Origin: Paramecium pentaurelia
Lineage: Eukaryota > Ciliophora > Oligohymenophorea > Peniculida > Parameciidae
Reading direction: 5' to 3'
Assembly (NCBI GenBank): GCA_905183005.1
Contig: CAJJDO010000071.1
Location: 393,537-457,536 of the forward strand
Length of the DNA: 64,000 bases
Part shown: piece by piece, positions 12,511-25,511 of the stretch
Layout: each line of letters starts with the position of its first letter
Position numbering within the stretch: the first letter of the stretch is position 1
The notes under the pieces: model-generated
Databases searched by the model: none
The model's input: the letters and a program-made list of their open reading frames with translations, nothing else
What the model was told of the DNA's origin: nothing
Made by a program: the position numbers and the translations under genes

Positions 12511-13620
12511 CTTTTAAAAACTTTTCTACAAATATATATCTATATCAACTTAATTATAGAAATTTAATAAGAAGGTATAAATTATATTTATATTTGAATA
12601 ACAAAATAAATTTATTGAATAGTTAATTAAATTCTTTAAGGAAAAAGGTTGATATTTTTATGTATTATACATTTTGAAAACATTATTTTTAATAACTCGA
12701 TTCTGGGAATGGAAAACAATTGATAGGTAATTATTGAATAATTTGAAATATCCAGACAATAACAAATTTTATAGTAATGCAAACAATAAGAACTTTTTTA
12801 TCATTTACAATTTTTTAATCTAGTAATAAGAAAATGCCTTATAAAAATATTATCAAATATATGTCTTAGAAATTTTATGATCATAAGAAAATTTACATCA
12901 ATAAAATTAGGTAGATGTAACGAAATCTAATTTTTGAAGAAAGAAGAAATCAGCATTAAGTATAATCATAGAGAATGAAATATTTTTTATATTAAGAGAA
13001 TTAATACTTTAAAGATAACCAATCCATTTATTGGGCTTTAAGAATCATTGAAATCTTCTTCATAATACTCACATACATTATATTATAGTTTCTAATCATC
13101 CTCTTAAGTTTTGTAAATTCTAAGAATTAGATAATTTATAATTAGAGTTATAAATGACCTAGAATCGATATTAATATATTTAATATCATAAAATTAATAT
13201 CTACAAATTAATAAATCATTGTTAAATTCATTTTTCTTTTTGAAAACTTTTTTAATAAGCATCAATTTTTCAATCTTTTGATATTTAATTATTCAATTAT
13301 TATAATTTATCTCTTTATATACTTTTTCAATGATCCAATTTATAAGTTTCAATATCTATAGTATTCAATTTAAATTTAATTTTTGACTTCACTTTAATCC
13401 TACTTTAAAATAAAAACCAGATTCTAAAATTTTCTGTTATAACTTTTTGAAACGAATTTTTAAATTGGGATAATACATAAAATAAAAATTTTTGTTTAAA
13501 ATTAATTCTTAGTTTCATTTTTTTACCAGTTTTATTTTATTAAAATGTCAAATGATTGAAATCAACTTTACCAATAACATATCTTGATGAAATCATTTTA
13601 AACTCTAGGATTACTTTAGT
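12511..13620. other. AT-rich stretch without a recognised gene
   Basis: No family resemblance seen. Frames are open only by chance-sized distances. Confidence 0.45.
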
Positions 13621-13641
13621 GTAAATGAGATCAATTCAATT

Positions 13642-15425
13642 ATGAGTGAAAATGTTACAGTTACTTTGACAAAAGTGCCTGAGGATTTTCTTCAATATGT
13701 ATAAGTTGAATTTCAAATTATTTTAGTACCAAAAGAAGCATTTTACAATTTTATTTTTATTCTACAAATGATTATTTAAAACTTATTGATGAGAAATTAA
13801 ATGGATAGTTTATATCACTATTTACTGGAATGGGATATCATTTTACGAATGCAGTTAGATTGGATAAATAATATTAGTTGTAAGGGAATTCATTTATTTT
13901 AGAATAGTTTATCCACTTTTAAAATACTATCCAAATTTGTAGATGGAGTGCTTTTACTCCTTCTTATAGATTTCTCTCTCACCTTTCTTTTTCTTAAATT
14001 TCAATAATTTGAAGTCACACTAAAATCATAGCTTGTATCTGCTACTTCAATTTCTGTTCATTTTTTACATAATAATTAAATATTAAATACTGCAGGTGAA
14101 TTCTATGTTAATTTAGAGAAGGATCTCACAGATATTAGAATTGATATTTATATTGTCTGTCCTTTAGGAAAGTGGATTAAAAGTAATTTGAAAAATGTTT
14201 AGTTTGTCCCATTCAAAAGCTTTATAAATAAAAATATATATGCAGTAAAATATTCAAAGAATTATTTTTCAATATTTAATATTCAAAATAACTTTGAGCC
14301 TATTCTGAATTATTAATCAAAATATCAAAAAATTTATTGACATGAAATAGATACAGGCATTGAGATTTGGCATTCAAAAATAATTCATATAAGTATACTC
14401 AAAAATCCAAAAATTGAATAGATAATAATGTTTTCTAAAAATTTAAAAGATATCAGAGATTATAATTAAATCTAATTATTATATATCTATTATTTCGATT
14501 ATATATAAAAATATTCAGAAAATTAATCAATATTGAAGCTTAAACATTAAACAATTAATTTTTATAATCTAAAATAGGATATAGATTTATTTTATCTGTC
14601 ATGTTCCTTAAATGAATAAAGAAAAAAAAACATCTTAATTCTGTTTTCTTTATTCAATATTCTTGAAAAACATTTGAGAAAGTCAGGAAAATTACATTAA
14701 ATAAATTATTATTTATGAAAAAAATAAATATTCATAAAAAATTATCAAAATAAAAAAAAAGTATAACATGCAGTAATCGAAAAGCTAATCATTTTTACTG
14801 TTGTTATCAGATTAGCAGAAACTCATATAAGAATATTTTTTCAAATATTTGATGGGTATTCTTTTACAATATCAAAAGTGGTTTAGTTGTATTATTGGAA
14901 ATTTTAGATTAAGAGAATGATTGTTTCACTTACTTAGATAAAGAGAATAATAATTTCAAATCAGAGGGTTAACCAATATATTTTTGATATTTATTCAATC
15001 TTGAAGGTTTCATTCAAATTGCCTATATAGAACATCCTAAAATATCTTAAGAAGCTTGCTTCCTCATGAGCAATTCAGTCTAAAAGGCTAATCTTGTTAG
15101 TCACCAAAATCTAGAATTGCAAAATTACAGTAATTCATAAAATTTACGAGGGACAGTAAGATAATACTATAATTGTTGGTAAAATTAAATTAAAATGTTA
15201 CTCAAACATACAATTGAAAAATAATTTATTCATTAGAGTCTATTCTATAAGATTCGAATTTTCAAAGATATAGATGCTCTTTCATGTGCACCATCGAAGG
15301 GTTATATCCACTAACAAGTCAAGTAGATTATTAATCTAATTTACATATATTCAAGTTCCTTAATTCATTTTACAAAAGTTATCATTTTCAAATTAATTCA
15401 ACAAAAATAAGGATTTTCTTGAAGA
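13642..15425 (+). pseudogene. unrecognised degenerate coding region
   Basis: A frame of 232 codons without TGA runs from ATG 13642 to TGA 14338-14340 (MSENVTVTLTKVPEDFLQ...; AGEFYVNLEKDLTDIRID). A competing frame at 13780-13925 is also protein-like (NGQFISLFTGMGYHFTNAV). Further protein-like segments follow near 14870-15130 (SGLVVLLEILDQENDCFTYL; GFIQIAYIEHPKISQEACFL). The arrangement suggests one gene of about 550 residues broken by frameshifts, with beta-rich character. I do not recognise the family. A calpain-type C2-like region was considered but not supported by any catalytic motif. Confidence 0.3.
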
Positions 15426-15429
15426 CTAT

Positions 15430-16880
15430 ATCAAGATACTTAATTTTAACAAAAAATTAAAAATATTTATTTTATAAAATGCGAATACTTTATATATTAC
15501 ATATTATCATATTCAATTCTATTTTGAAAAGAAATCAATAACTATAAAAATTATTATTGCAAAAACTTTTTAATCTCTATATAAGATTCAATAACTATTA
15601 GTAAATTATGTAATTTTACAATTTTCCATTTTTTTTCATTGAAAAATAATTAGATAATACCGTTTAAAGCCATCATAACAGTATAGCTATTATAAATTAT
15701 ATGAATCCTTAATATACTTTTAGTAAATTATATAATCATCACCAGCCTGGTCTTCTTAACATTCAGTCCAAAAAATTATTGGGGTGAGTAATAGTTGCAG
15801 AATATAAAATCTAGAAAGAAAATAAAATATCCACCAGATATCTATTATACTAATTTTAAGGAATAATTTTAACCTTGAAATGAATAAACTGAGTACATAT
15901 ATTTATGAAGATAAATAAATTTTTTATTAGCCCTTAATTATATAGATGTCATTAACAATGCCCTTATGATAGTTAGAATGAAAGAATTGAGATCAATCAT
16001 GATTTAAAGAAATTTAATAAACTAATGGAGGGGACTCTGTAGTGGAGAAAATAAGGGACTTAGTTCAACTTGAAATTTTCTAAGATTATATGAGGTTTTT
16101 CTATAAGTTTGGGACCTAAGTACTCTTATAAAGGATCATAAGGATATTACAAAATAAAATGCAGTTAAGAATTTATTCTCTTCGATATTTCTAATGCTGA
16201 CAATATTGTGAGGAGAGAGAATTATCCTTTATTAATTAAATTATTTTTGAATATAACATAACCATTAATTCTCAAGAACATGAATCCCTTCATATTATTA
16301 GTATCAATCTTTATTTAAACTCGTGAATCTTTATAATATTTATTATTAATAGACATTCAATTTCTAAGTTTCAGTTTAAGTCAATAGTTCTTTATTAAAT
16401 TGTCCAGTAGTCTTTAAAAAGTAGGAGATGATAGAATATGTATAAAAAAAATTCAATTACTCTTAAAATAGGAAAATTTTAAGTAAAATTAATTCGAAAG
16501 GAAATCTGGATTTCAATAGATTTTTATTCATTTTAATTCTGTTTGACTGTTGTCAAACTTTTTAACAACTCCCAAATTTCCCCAATATTTATTATAATAA
16601 TGTAAAACACAAGTATGGTTTTTCTGTGATCCAAATTAGTGAATATAACTTGCAGAAATATAGCTAATGCTTCAAATATTAAATTATTAAATACAATCTA
16701 AGAAATCTAAGAAGATGCTTTGTGAATATCTTTGAGTTACATTTGTAAGAATCATAAACAAAATAGATAGAAACCCTTATATGAAATACTTTTTAATACA
16801 CAATTTTCTTATAGAATTAGATGATAATATATAAATCTTATTGAATTATGAATTATAAACATTAATATATTTGTAATAGA
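15430..16880. other. stretch without a recognised gene
   Basis: A protein-like segment near 16020-16200 (NGGDSVVEKIRDLVQ) is too short to assign. The rest is AT-rich. Promoter elements of the GTPase gene at 16882 are presumably at the right end. Confidence 0.4.
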
Positions 16881-16881
16881 A

Positions 16882-19657
16882 ATGTAATAACATTAAAATT
16901 AAGATAATGAAATTGTTGAAGAGACAGTCCTCATGGAAATATAATAAGAGATTTTATAAATTTAAGATAATTTAAAACTTTGTAAAATAAAAAACTAAGT
17001 TTCTAACAAAAAAGTTATATTATTTTTAGGATTTAGACATAATGTCTTTGGTGAATATTATAGTCACTTTGAAAAACTTGCTTGTCTTTCGGATAACTAA
17101 AATGAATAATTTAAGATAGTCTAGATTGAGAAAAAGGATCGGTAATGTTACCTTATTAATATCCCTTATGGGCTAAAGAGTATTTATGATAAAGAACAAA
17201 AAATCTAGGCTTGTTCATCTAAAATCAATTTAGAAAAGATTTTAGTTTAATTGATTGACTATTAATTTCATGAACTAAGAGGAAATAATGATAAAGATAA
17301 ACTTAAGAATATACTAGATTTGGAGGTGATGAAAGTTGGAAAATTTACTTTAAGAGAAGAGCAAATCTCACTTATATCTTAACCAGAAAAATCTCACGTT
17401 GGATTAGAATACGTAAAAAATGTAAAATTGGCTTCTTAATTATCATTTGAAGAGGTCTAAAAGAAGAAAATCCTCAGGAAAATATTTAAACTGGATAAAT
17501 TCAAAAAATTAAAAATTTTTTAAAATCCAATTTTATTTTCATATGGTGTAATGAGTTGTGTAATGGATGAGTATAAACAAAACTTACTGAAAATAATCAA
17601 TTAAAAAATAAACACATTTATCTTATAACTTTATAGTTTACAGCAAATTCCTAAACTTGAGTAAGAATTCAGTTTGATGTAAAATTTAGGAAAGTATTTA
17701 AAACTTCTTTCGTAGACCCTTGAAAAGTGTAAAATAACAGCAAAATTTTCAGATTTAAATGATATTCTGTAATAGATCAATGATTTAAGTTTGAATGAAG
17801 GAAGTTAGATCAATAGATGTTTAGAAAAATTAAATATGTTAAATTTAGAAGAATTTTTGAATTACAAAAAATACACATTAAATGATCTTAAATTTCCTTA
17901 ATAATTCTTAAGAGCATTAAATATTAAAGCAATTGTTGATTTTTTTAAGGATTACAATCAACATCAATATAATGATTTTAACTTTGTATAAATTTAGAAT
18001 TTGGCAATAAATGTTGATTTTTGGAATAAAATTATAAATTTCTTTTAGAAAACAAGATATATCTTACCAAAAGATTTAATGAATTAATTAAGCCAGAACC
18101 ATAATAAGTGATAGAGAAAGGAGTCTATTTTTTTGGAAAAAGTAGAGTAGGGAAGAGTACAATATTAAATTTAATTAAAAAACCTTCAAGCCTGACTGTT
18201 GAAAAATAATTGACTGTCCATGTTATTCTGTTAAATAGGAATACTAAACTATATTTAAAATTAAACATGTTTGTATGAATGAAACATAGAAGATTTCATA
18301 AATGCAAATTGATGATATTCATTACTTTGATTTTCCTGGTTTTGATGATAATTTATCTCGATATGCCAGGTTAGCTCACAGAATCAGTTTATATAATTAT
18401 CTTAAAAAAACAAAAAAAGTAATTGGATTTATGGTGCTTGATGGATCTATTAGAGATGCCTAAATAATAAAAGATACTATTGACCCAATTTATTTAATGA
18501 TGAAAGATAAAAATTAATTATTATTAGAAAATGAAAATTGGCTTTCTTTAATTTTAGTTAAAGTAAAACAAAATACAAGAGTTGATTATAGAGTTGAAAT
18601 AGCACCTATCAATAATTGGGCTTAGGCATATAAAGGATTGCTTGATGGAAGATATAGTTTATATAAAACTATGTATGCTAATGATAATTAATGTGTAGAA
18701 TTTTACAAACCTTAGGAAAATTTAAATAATAATAGTCAAGCAGTTGAAGTTATAACAAATAGCATTAAGACAAAAATAATAAATATTATTCAAAGTTAAT
18801 TAAAAACAAATAATTAATAGATAGAATTTGAATTACTTGTAGAACCTAAATTATTTTATTTATCTGAAATGTCAACATTTTTGCTTAACATTAAAATTTA
18901 ATAAATCCTAGATTTATTTACAAATTAATTTAATGAATATATTTAAGATGAAACAAAATCGATTTCAGTAAAAAAGGAATCAATATCAGACCTAAAATTC
19001 AAAATTTAAGAAGATGTAAAAACTGCAGAGTTTTAAAATTAAACTAATTATTTTTGCTTATTAATAGAAGATGTTTAATCATGTATTTAAAGCTTAAAGT
19101 TATTTTAAAATAACCAAATACAACCTATCAAAATAAGTACACAAAATTTAAGGTAGAATATGGAAAAAATTATTGAAATAATAAAATTGATTGAAAATTT
19201 GATAAAAGGATTTTATATCGCAACTCTGATAGATTCAATTATTGGTGCTATAGCTTCATTTGGTGCTGCATTACTTGGAGAAGAAATTATTGTTGCATTA
19301 TCTGCTGCTGCATTAAGAAAAGCAATAATAACCATTTCTGTTCGTACAGCAATCACTGCAACTAGTGGAGCTGCAGGGTCGCTTCTAATTGGGATTGTAC
19401 TTGATGTATTAAAAAACAAGATATTAAAATATTTTTATGATAAATATCTTGAGGAATAGAATAGTAAAAATGATTTGAATTTCATTTTAAATAAATAAAA
19501 TTTATATTTTATACATATCTTATATCTCTAATTATATCTAAATTTACAAGTTAACAAATAATTCTAAACAAAAATCCTTAGTTATACATAATAAATCATT
19601 TCTAAAGTTCTATAATACCAAAGAATATTAGAATTATCTGCGTACTTTTGCTAATGA
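16882..19657 (+). CDS. large P-loop GTPase, dynamin/GBP-like, with hydrophobic C-terminal hairpin
   Basis: This is a probable membrane-associated GTPase. An in-frame TGA about 12 codons upstream makes ATG 16882 the first start. The N-terminal about 410 residues are helical after a short strand-loop (VILFLGFRHNVFGEYYSHFE). The G domain has the P-loop GKSRVGKST at 18135 (about residue 418) and the G3 motif DFPG at 18329, with segments such as KKVIGFMVLDGSIRDA. A Gln/Lys-rich helical region follows. Near 19213-19420 is a strongly hydrophobic Ala/Gly/Ile-rich hairpin (GAIASFGAALLGEEIIVAL) that could insert in membranes. The frame closes at TGA 19655-19657; the last 65 codons look less protein-like. 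Two single-base shifts, near 18105 and 18205, interrupt the frame around the P-loop. They are either assembly errors or early decay. No internal TGA is otherwise seen in frame. Confidence 0.7.
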
Positions 19658-19659
19658 CT

Positions 19660-20165
19660 TTTTTAAGATTATAAATTTCATATTAGAATTTTAATTTTAT
19701 AATAAGTAGCTTTGATAATTATTTATGATTTTTGAAAATTCTAGTGATTATGAAAAACATTGATAGATTAATTAATGATTTGTAAACATAGGATTAGATG
19801 TTAAGAAAAAAACTTCTTAGTTCAAGGATATACGAGAATATATAGCCTATATAAAATAACGATAACTAAAATTAGTTCATAGTTTATTGAAATTGAGAAA
19901 AAAATTTTGTAAAAAGAAAGTTAGGTTTTGGATAAAGAAATACTAAAATGGTTTGTTTGTGAATTATGAATAATATTGACAACATGACAACATAAATTTT
20001 TATTTATGCAAAAATATAGATAGCACTTATAAAATAACTATGTACTTATTAAAGATATCACTATATTGAGTGAGTAGAATCACATTTAAGGATTAAAAGG
20101 ATGTTGAATGTATTTAGAAAAATTGAAAGTATGTGAATAAAAAAATCTTCTGAGTATAATTTTTA
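19660..20165. other. intergenic spacer
   Basis: AT-rich, no reading frame of note. It separates the GTPase gene from the Cys/His-tail gene on the same strand. Confidence 0.5.
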
Positions 20166-20167
20166 TT

Positions 20168-21853
20168 ATGCAAAAGGCATTTAAGTCTTGAAATGATTTT
20201 AGCTGTTTATTTAGAGAATTCAATTTAGTAGTTACTAAATTAAACAATCTGGATCAACAACAAGAAGAATTTGAATAATTGTCAACATATATAACAACAA
20301 TAGTTGATGGTTATTTTTAAAATTTGTTTATTATTTCTATGGAGTTTAAAAGACATGAAGAAGATATTAGTATACTATATGATAATAATTAATAGCGGAG
20401 GATTTAAGATATTGAAGTAATATCATATTTTACAAAATTAGAACATTATTAATTAAAGCTAATATATTTTATTTCTGTTGATTACTATCTAATTATATTT
20501 CTATAAAGATTGAATCAATTACTTGTCTAAAATTAAATTATTAGTTGAATCGTTATATTTTCATAAATATAATGATAATTTAAAAAAATGGTTAAGAAAG
20601 AAAAATAAACAATATAATTAATTCAGATTTCAGGCAATTATTACATAAATCCAAGCTGTAAGAAAGAAAAATATTTCTAGTGCCTTGATATTGCATTCAT
20701 AAATAATGACAAATTATTCAGAAATAATATTTGTTCAATAATTTTAACTCGAAAGAGAATTTCTGATTTAGATATCAAATTAAATTAAGCATATAAAAGA
20801 TCCTAATCTTTTGGATTTGATGAAGATTACGATGCTTGATGGAGGAAATTGATTATAATTTAAAGAATTGAAGCATTTATCTTATTAAGAATATCAAATT
20901 ACTATTGGAATAATTTCCGTTTGAAGATGAAGGAATGGTTTTTGCAATTGCAGAATCACTCAAAATAAGTCTTTATTCAAATTTAAAAAATCTATGTAAG
21001 ATTGATAGATTTCAAAAACTAATGGAAATATATGGAATTATAAAAGCCATATCTATTTAAGAATTTACTTTAATTAGAATTGGGTACAAGAAAATAGTAC
21101 TTTTAATTTATTATAAAATCTTTTATCATAAAAGGATTGTAAAGTTTATATAAGCTATTTGAAGAAATTATTCAAAAGTCTGCTTCGCTTAACTTAACTT
21201 AACTCTATTTAATTAAGAAGAAAATGTAGACGTTATTAAAGAATGAACCTGATGTATATTTAATTTGTAGATGGGATAGAAACAATTTATGATAAACTAT
21301 AAGGATAAAGATGAATTTAATGATGTATTAAAGAATTAATTAAAATTACTAATATATTAAATAGAATATAATAAATCTAATGTAATAGAATAATTTTTTT
21401 ATTTATATCTAGAGCTAATTCCTTATTGCATGAGGTATTTTTAGATTATTTACATATACATGTCTGCTTCTAGTATACCAAAAAGGGGGACTCAATAAGG
21501 GAATAATTTTACCTTTAACATTCAGTTGCCCTTCTGATTGTGTGTGTAAATCCGATGAACCAAGAAATTGGCATCATCAAAAATGTGGAAATCCTTCATA
21601 CATAACTGAATATGGCGATATTTTATGCAAAAATCATTTATAGGATTGTTCAGGGTATTTTATTAAAGATGCTTCCTTTTAAAGCAGTAAGGCATCTTAA
21701 TCTAAAACTTGGTATAAGCATAATTCAATGTCGAAACTTTTATTTGCACTATCGTAGGCTCTTTAGGTAGCAGAATATAATCTTAATAACAATGATCAAA
21801 ATGTATTTACCTAAAATATACTATTAGAAGTACAAAAAAGATGGAATAACTGA
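20168..21853 (+). pseudogene. helical protein with Cys/His-rich C-terminal zinc-binding-like domain, decayed
   Basis: From ATG 20168 the frame gives MQKAFKS-stop-NDFSCLFREFN with TGA 20189-20191 at a probable Trp position. It then continues as coil-rich sequence (NNLDQQQEEFEQLSTYI; RRIQDIEVISYFTKLEHY). Shifted frames continue the helical part (YNDNLKKWLRKKNKQYNQF; FPFEDEGMVFAIAESLKI). At 21527-21690 there is a compact Cys/His cluster: CPSDCVCKS, RNWHHQKCGNPSYITEYGD, ILCKNHLQDCSGYFIKDAS. The frame ends EVQKRWNN with TGA 21851-21853. The Cys-x3-Cys, His, Cys and Cys-x2-H-x3-C spacing suggests metal binding. At least three frameshifts and two internal TGA codons mark it as a pseudogene unless they are errors. 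The role is unknown; it lies just downstream of the GTPase gene. Confidence 0.55.
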
Positions 21854-21859
21854 TTCATT

Positions 21860-22920
21860 TACAATTATGTATTTTTGTCAATGAATTTGGAATTATATTA
21901 ATATTTTCTTGTTAAAGAGTAAAGCATCGAAATTTCAATCTAATAAAAATTATATTATTTGATAGCATCTTTCTAATTCTCAAAGTGTATTGTCATTAAA
22001 TGATGTTCTAAATCACTTTATCTAATGAGATCAAATGAAAATAGCAAAAGAATTGATGATATAAAAATATATATTTATAGAATAAACAAAAATTGAAATA
22101 CCTTCTTGTATTAAAAAATGAATATCAGTAGATTTATTAAATGTTCTACATGCTTTCTTCTATGAGTCATTTTAATTTCTGTAGTAACAATAATTTTTTT
22201 AAATTCCTTTGTTATTGAAATCATAATAAATATTCTGCTAATATTAATAAAGTTTATTTATTTAAATATTATAAGATTAATACCATCAGAAAACATCTAC
22301 ATTAATCCCATTAGTTGTACATTTTGTATAATCCTCATATGTCTAATCTTATCTATATAAAATAATTGGAAACATTCAAAGGGAAGGGTAAATTATATAA
22401 GAAATATTTTAAAAAAAAACTACAGGATGTAGTTGATTCAAATAAAATCTTATGATATTATATATCTGGAATAAATCTGTTGATTTTCTTTTATTATACA
22501 ATTATCCTATAACTTATCAATCATTAATTAATATATAATTAACCATGAACCTAATTTAAATATATTATTCCACACCCTTTTACACCATAATGATAAATCG
22601 TCCCTTATGATCTTATTATATAATCATTATTTTAACTAATAATTCAAATTAACAATGATGTTAATTATTCATATAAATAATGAATGAGTTAATTTTAGTT
22701 TGTTTTTAAATAATTTTTGTAATTTATTATTTGTATTCAGTTAATTAAGTGATTGAATTAAAAATTCAGTTATTTAAAACTATTTCAAAAATCTAATCTA
22801 TCTTCATTTTAAAATATTTATATTTAACTCATGCTTTATTCTCCTCTTCTAAAAACTTAGCAAGTGATAAATTCACTTTGCATATTAATATTATATCAAA
22901 ATAAGATATTTTAAATAGTA
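21860..22920. other. AT-rich stretch without a recognised gene
   Basis: No resemblance found. The left end may hold the 3' region of the Cys/His-tail gene. Confidence 0.45.
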
Positions 22921-22926
22921 TCTCAT

Positions 22927-24028
22927 TCAAACTAATAATCCATTTAAAAAAATCTCCCTTGCTGTTTGTATTAATTTATCATAACGACTATAATCCTTTC
23001 TATTCATCTCTTAAAAATATCGATAAATTTCATCTAATAAAGAGGTGATCAGAAATATTTTCTCCATAACAGAAATACTAATTATGATAGAAAATCTCCT
23101 TTTTCTTTTAAGAAATGGATTCCCAACGATCCAACCAAACAACTGCTGATCATATCCATCAATTCTTTAAGTGATTATAAATCATAACATATTTCCAATT
23201 CTAATCTACTATTATCCTTTATACTTGATGAAATTACTTTTTAATATGACTTTTCTAATTTAATTAATGAATCAATATTTATAATTCTCTTACTTTTACA
23301 AAATAGTATTTATCTGTGTTTTATGTAATGTAAATATAATCAATACTACTTCTAATAAACTCTTTTGTAGTTTATCTTAAGTCTAAATTTATTTTTAAAT
23401 ATCCAAAATCTGGTCTAATGAGAGGATTCTTACCAAATAATGGTTTGATTCCAACTAAAAGAGTCATCTTTTCATTTTCATCAGATAATTCATTCATAGT
23501 ATGTTTAAGTAATAAATAAGGTACTGTTTTATATTTTTCTCTGGCTCCTGTATATTATTTTATGGGTATTGCAATAGCTCGATATCCTTAATTCATTTTT
23601 TCAGCAGGTCCTTATTCTTCATCAGTCATAACCACATCAATCTCATAGATAGCAAAATCAGGAGTCATTGATTTTTTATAAACTAAATAAATATAATAAT
23701 GATTGATCTATGCCAATTCTGAATCTGTGGCTTAAACACCCAATCCAACTTAATCAGTCTATTATTTTTCTTACTTTTGTAATTAAGATTATATTTTATT
23801 ATCTTTATTATCATCCTTCTTTGGTGTTTGTTATTATTATTATTATTATTAATCACCTTTATTTCTAAGTCTTTTCAATTCTGTTTTAAAATTTGCTTTA
23901 TCAATATCTATTTAAATTTTACATTACTTGCATTTTTTATATATATTAATCTAATTTTATTTAATGTAATATAATTCTACTGTATCATAACTATTAGAAA
24001 TGTTACGATAAGGATTAGTACTAATCAT
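22927..24028 (-). CDS. unrecognised protein with poly-Gln tract
   Basis: From ATG 24028 the frame gives MISTNPYRNISNSYDTVELY, a CKQCK pair near residue 33, then a run of seven Gln at 23831-23851, all encoded by TAA, in a hydrophilic Gln/Lys linker. A well-conserved-looking globular part follows (TPDFAIYEIDVVMTDEEQGP; RAIAIPIKQYTGAREKYKT; EKMTLLVGIKPLFGKNPLIR). About residue 245 the frame shifts by one base and continues SLIKLEKSYQKVISSSIKD and CLVGSLGIHFLKEKGDFL. A second shift leads to KIFLITSLLDEIYRYF and a final TGA at 22927-22929. Without the shifts the frame stops at 23159. It has no membrane helix and I do not recognise a family. The two indels may be sequencing errors. Confidence 0.62.
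23831..23851 (-). repeat. trinucleotide repeat encoding seven Gln as TAA
   Basis: Seven consecutive TAA codons on the minus strand. They are stops in the standard code but polyglutamine in the ciliate code. The tract is pure, so it may vary in length between strains. Confidence 0.85.
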
Positions 24029-24059
24029 TATGTTAATACTTTTCCATTCTTTATTATTC

Positions 24060-24400
24060 ATTTATTTTCATAATATTATGGTAGAATCAGTATCACTTGA
24101 AATAAATTGTAATGGTGACTTCTTAAAAAGATTTAATGTATTAACATAACCAGTATGTTCATTTGAATCTCTTCTATTCCATTTTTAACTTCAAATACTC
24201 TAATTGAATATGAACATCCAGCTAATAGTATCAAGCAATCTATGTTAAAAGTTAAAGCATAAGACCAATAGTCTTGTTTAATTGGATCACCTTTGGTTAT
24301 TAATTCATAATTAAATGGTTTAAAGAAAGCTTATTTAACTTACATTTTATGAAATTGAATAAATTCTCACTATTAATACTTTTTTTGAATATGGATTTAT
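24060..24400 (-). pseudogene. WD40 repeat fragment
   Basis: The minus strand reads YWSYALTFNIDCLILLAGCS, IRVFEVKNG, then after a one-base shift NEHTGYVNTLNLFKKSPLQF and ISSDTDSTIIL-stop-K. This is the WD40 pattern used by the B-box/WD40 family. TGA 24068-24070 sits at the conserved Trp that ends a repeat. No N-terminus or further repeats are present. By chance its last frame is continuous with the start of the poly-Gln gene at 24028. Confidence 0.6.
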
Positions 24401-24697
24401 ATTTATATTGATAGGTGTTGTTATTCATAAAATGGGACATTTTAAAGTTTAATTAATTTTATAAATAATTGTCAAAATTGATGATGATTGTGAAGGAGAA
24501 ATAAATAACAATTAAACTAAGATTTTCAAATGAATTACATATTCAATATTGAATAAAATATTTGAAATTTGGTAAGTCATTTTAAAATATTTAATTTGAT
24601 TTTTTTCATAATTGTAGTTTATATCAAATATGTAATTTTATTTTCTTTGAACATATCAATTATGTCATGAAAATATAAATAAATATTTTTCGTATTT

Positions 24698-25115
24698 ATG
24701 AACATGAATGTCGAGAATGAGAATGAAATTGATTTAGAAACAAAATTGGTAATGGGTTATAATCAAATTATAAAATTATATGAAATAACCAAGGGAGAAC
24801 TAAAATATGTATCGAGTATTTTAGGACACAATTTTGATGTTAATTGTTTGCGATGGCTAAATAACTCAAATCGAATAATCTCAGGTAGGCATGATATAAA
24901 ATTTTATTTTAGCCAATCAATAATCAATAACAATAAAAATAAGTAAAATTAAAAAAATAATTATTAAATTTATACAAATAAATGAATAATTAAATAATAC
25001 AATATTTGCATTGAGTTTGAGTTAAAATGAGAATCAATTGATCTCATGTGGATATGATAATCTAATTTAGTTTTATAAAAGAGTTCATCATGATGGATAA
25101 TCAAATAAAAGATTA
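24698..25115 (+). pseudogene. WD40 repeat fragment
   Basis: The plus strand from 24698 reads LVMGYNQIIKLYEITKGELK, then SSILGHNFDVNCLRWLNN and NRIISGRHDIKFYF, a WD40 repeat. After a break, sequence near 25018 gives LSLSQNENQLISCGYDNLIQ, matching the last repeat of the gene at 4463 (LSLNQSERQLVSC). The pieces are out of frame with one another, so this is a relic. It is divergently oriented from the WD40 fragment at 24060-24400, and the two may derive from one rearranged copy. Confidence 0.55.
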
Positions 25116-25511
25116 TTACAAGCGTTCATGGTTACAGATTATGTTTTTAAACAGATTATTTATTTACTTTCTAACCCTAAAATAAAGAAGACATGTAGGT
25201 TTATGATAATAGGAATTCATAAAATCAAATTAAAAAGACAAAAAGTATTCATGCAAAAAGTAATTGTTAAGATTTTGGAACATCATTCTCACATATTTTA
25301 TATAAATATATAGTACTATAAATTTACAATATTGTATATTAAAAAATTAATTAATTTAGATTTAATAAGTAATATGAATAACATCAATATAATACAATAA
25401 TTAGAATTTATTAATTTAAAAATTGAATAAAATCTACATTATATTTATTAATTTAATTTAATTTGATCGATATAATGATTTTCATTTTTTAAATCATGAA
25501 ATAATAATAAT

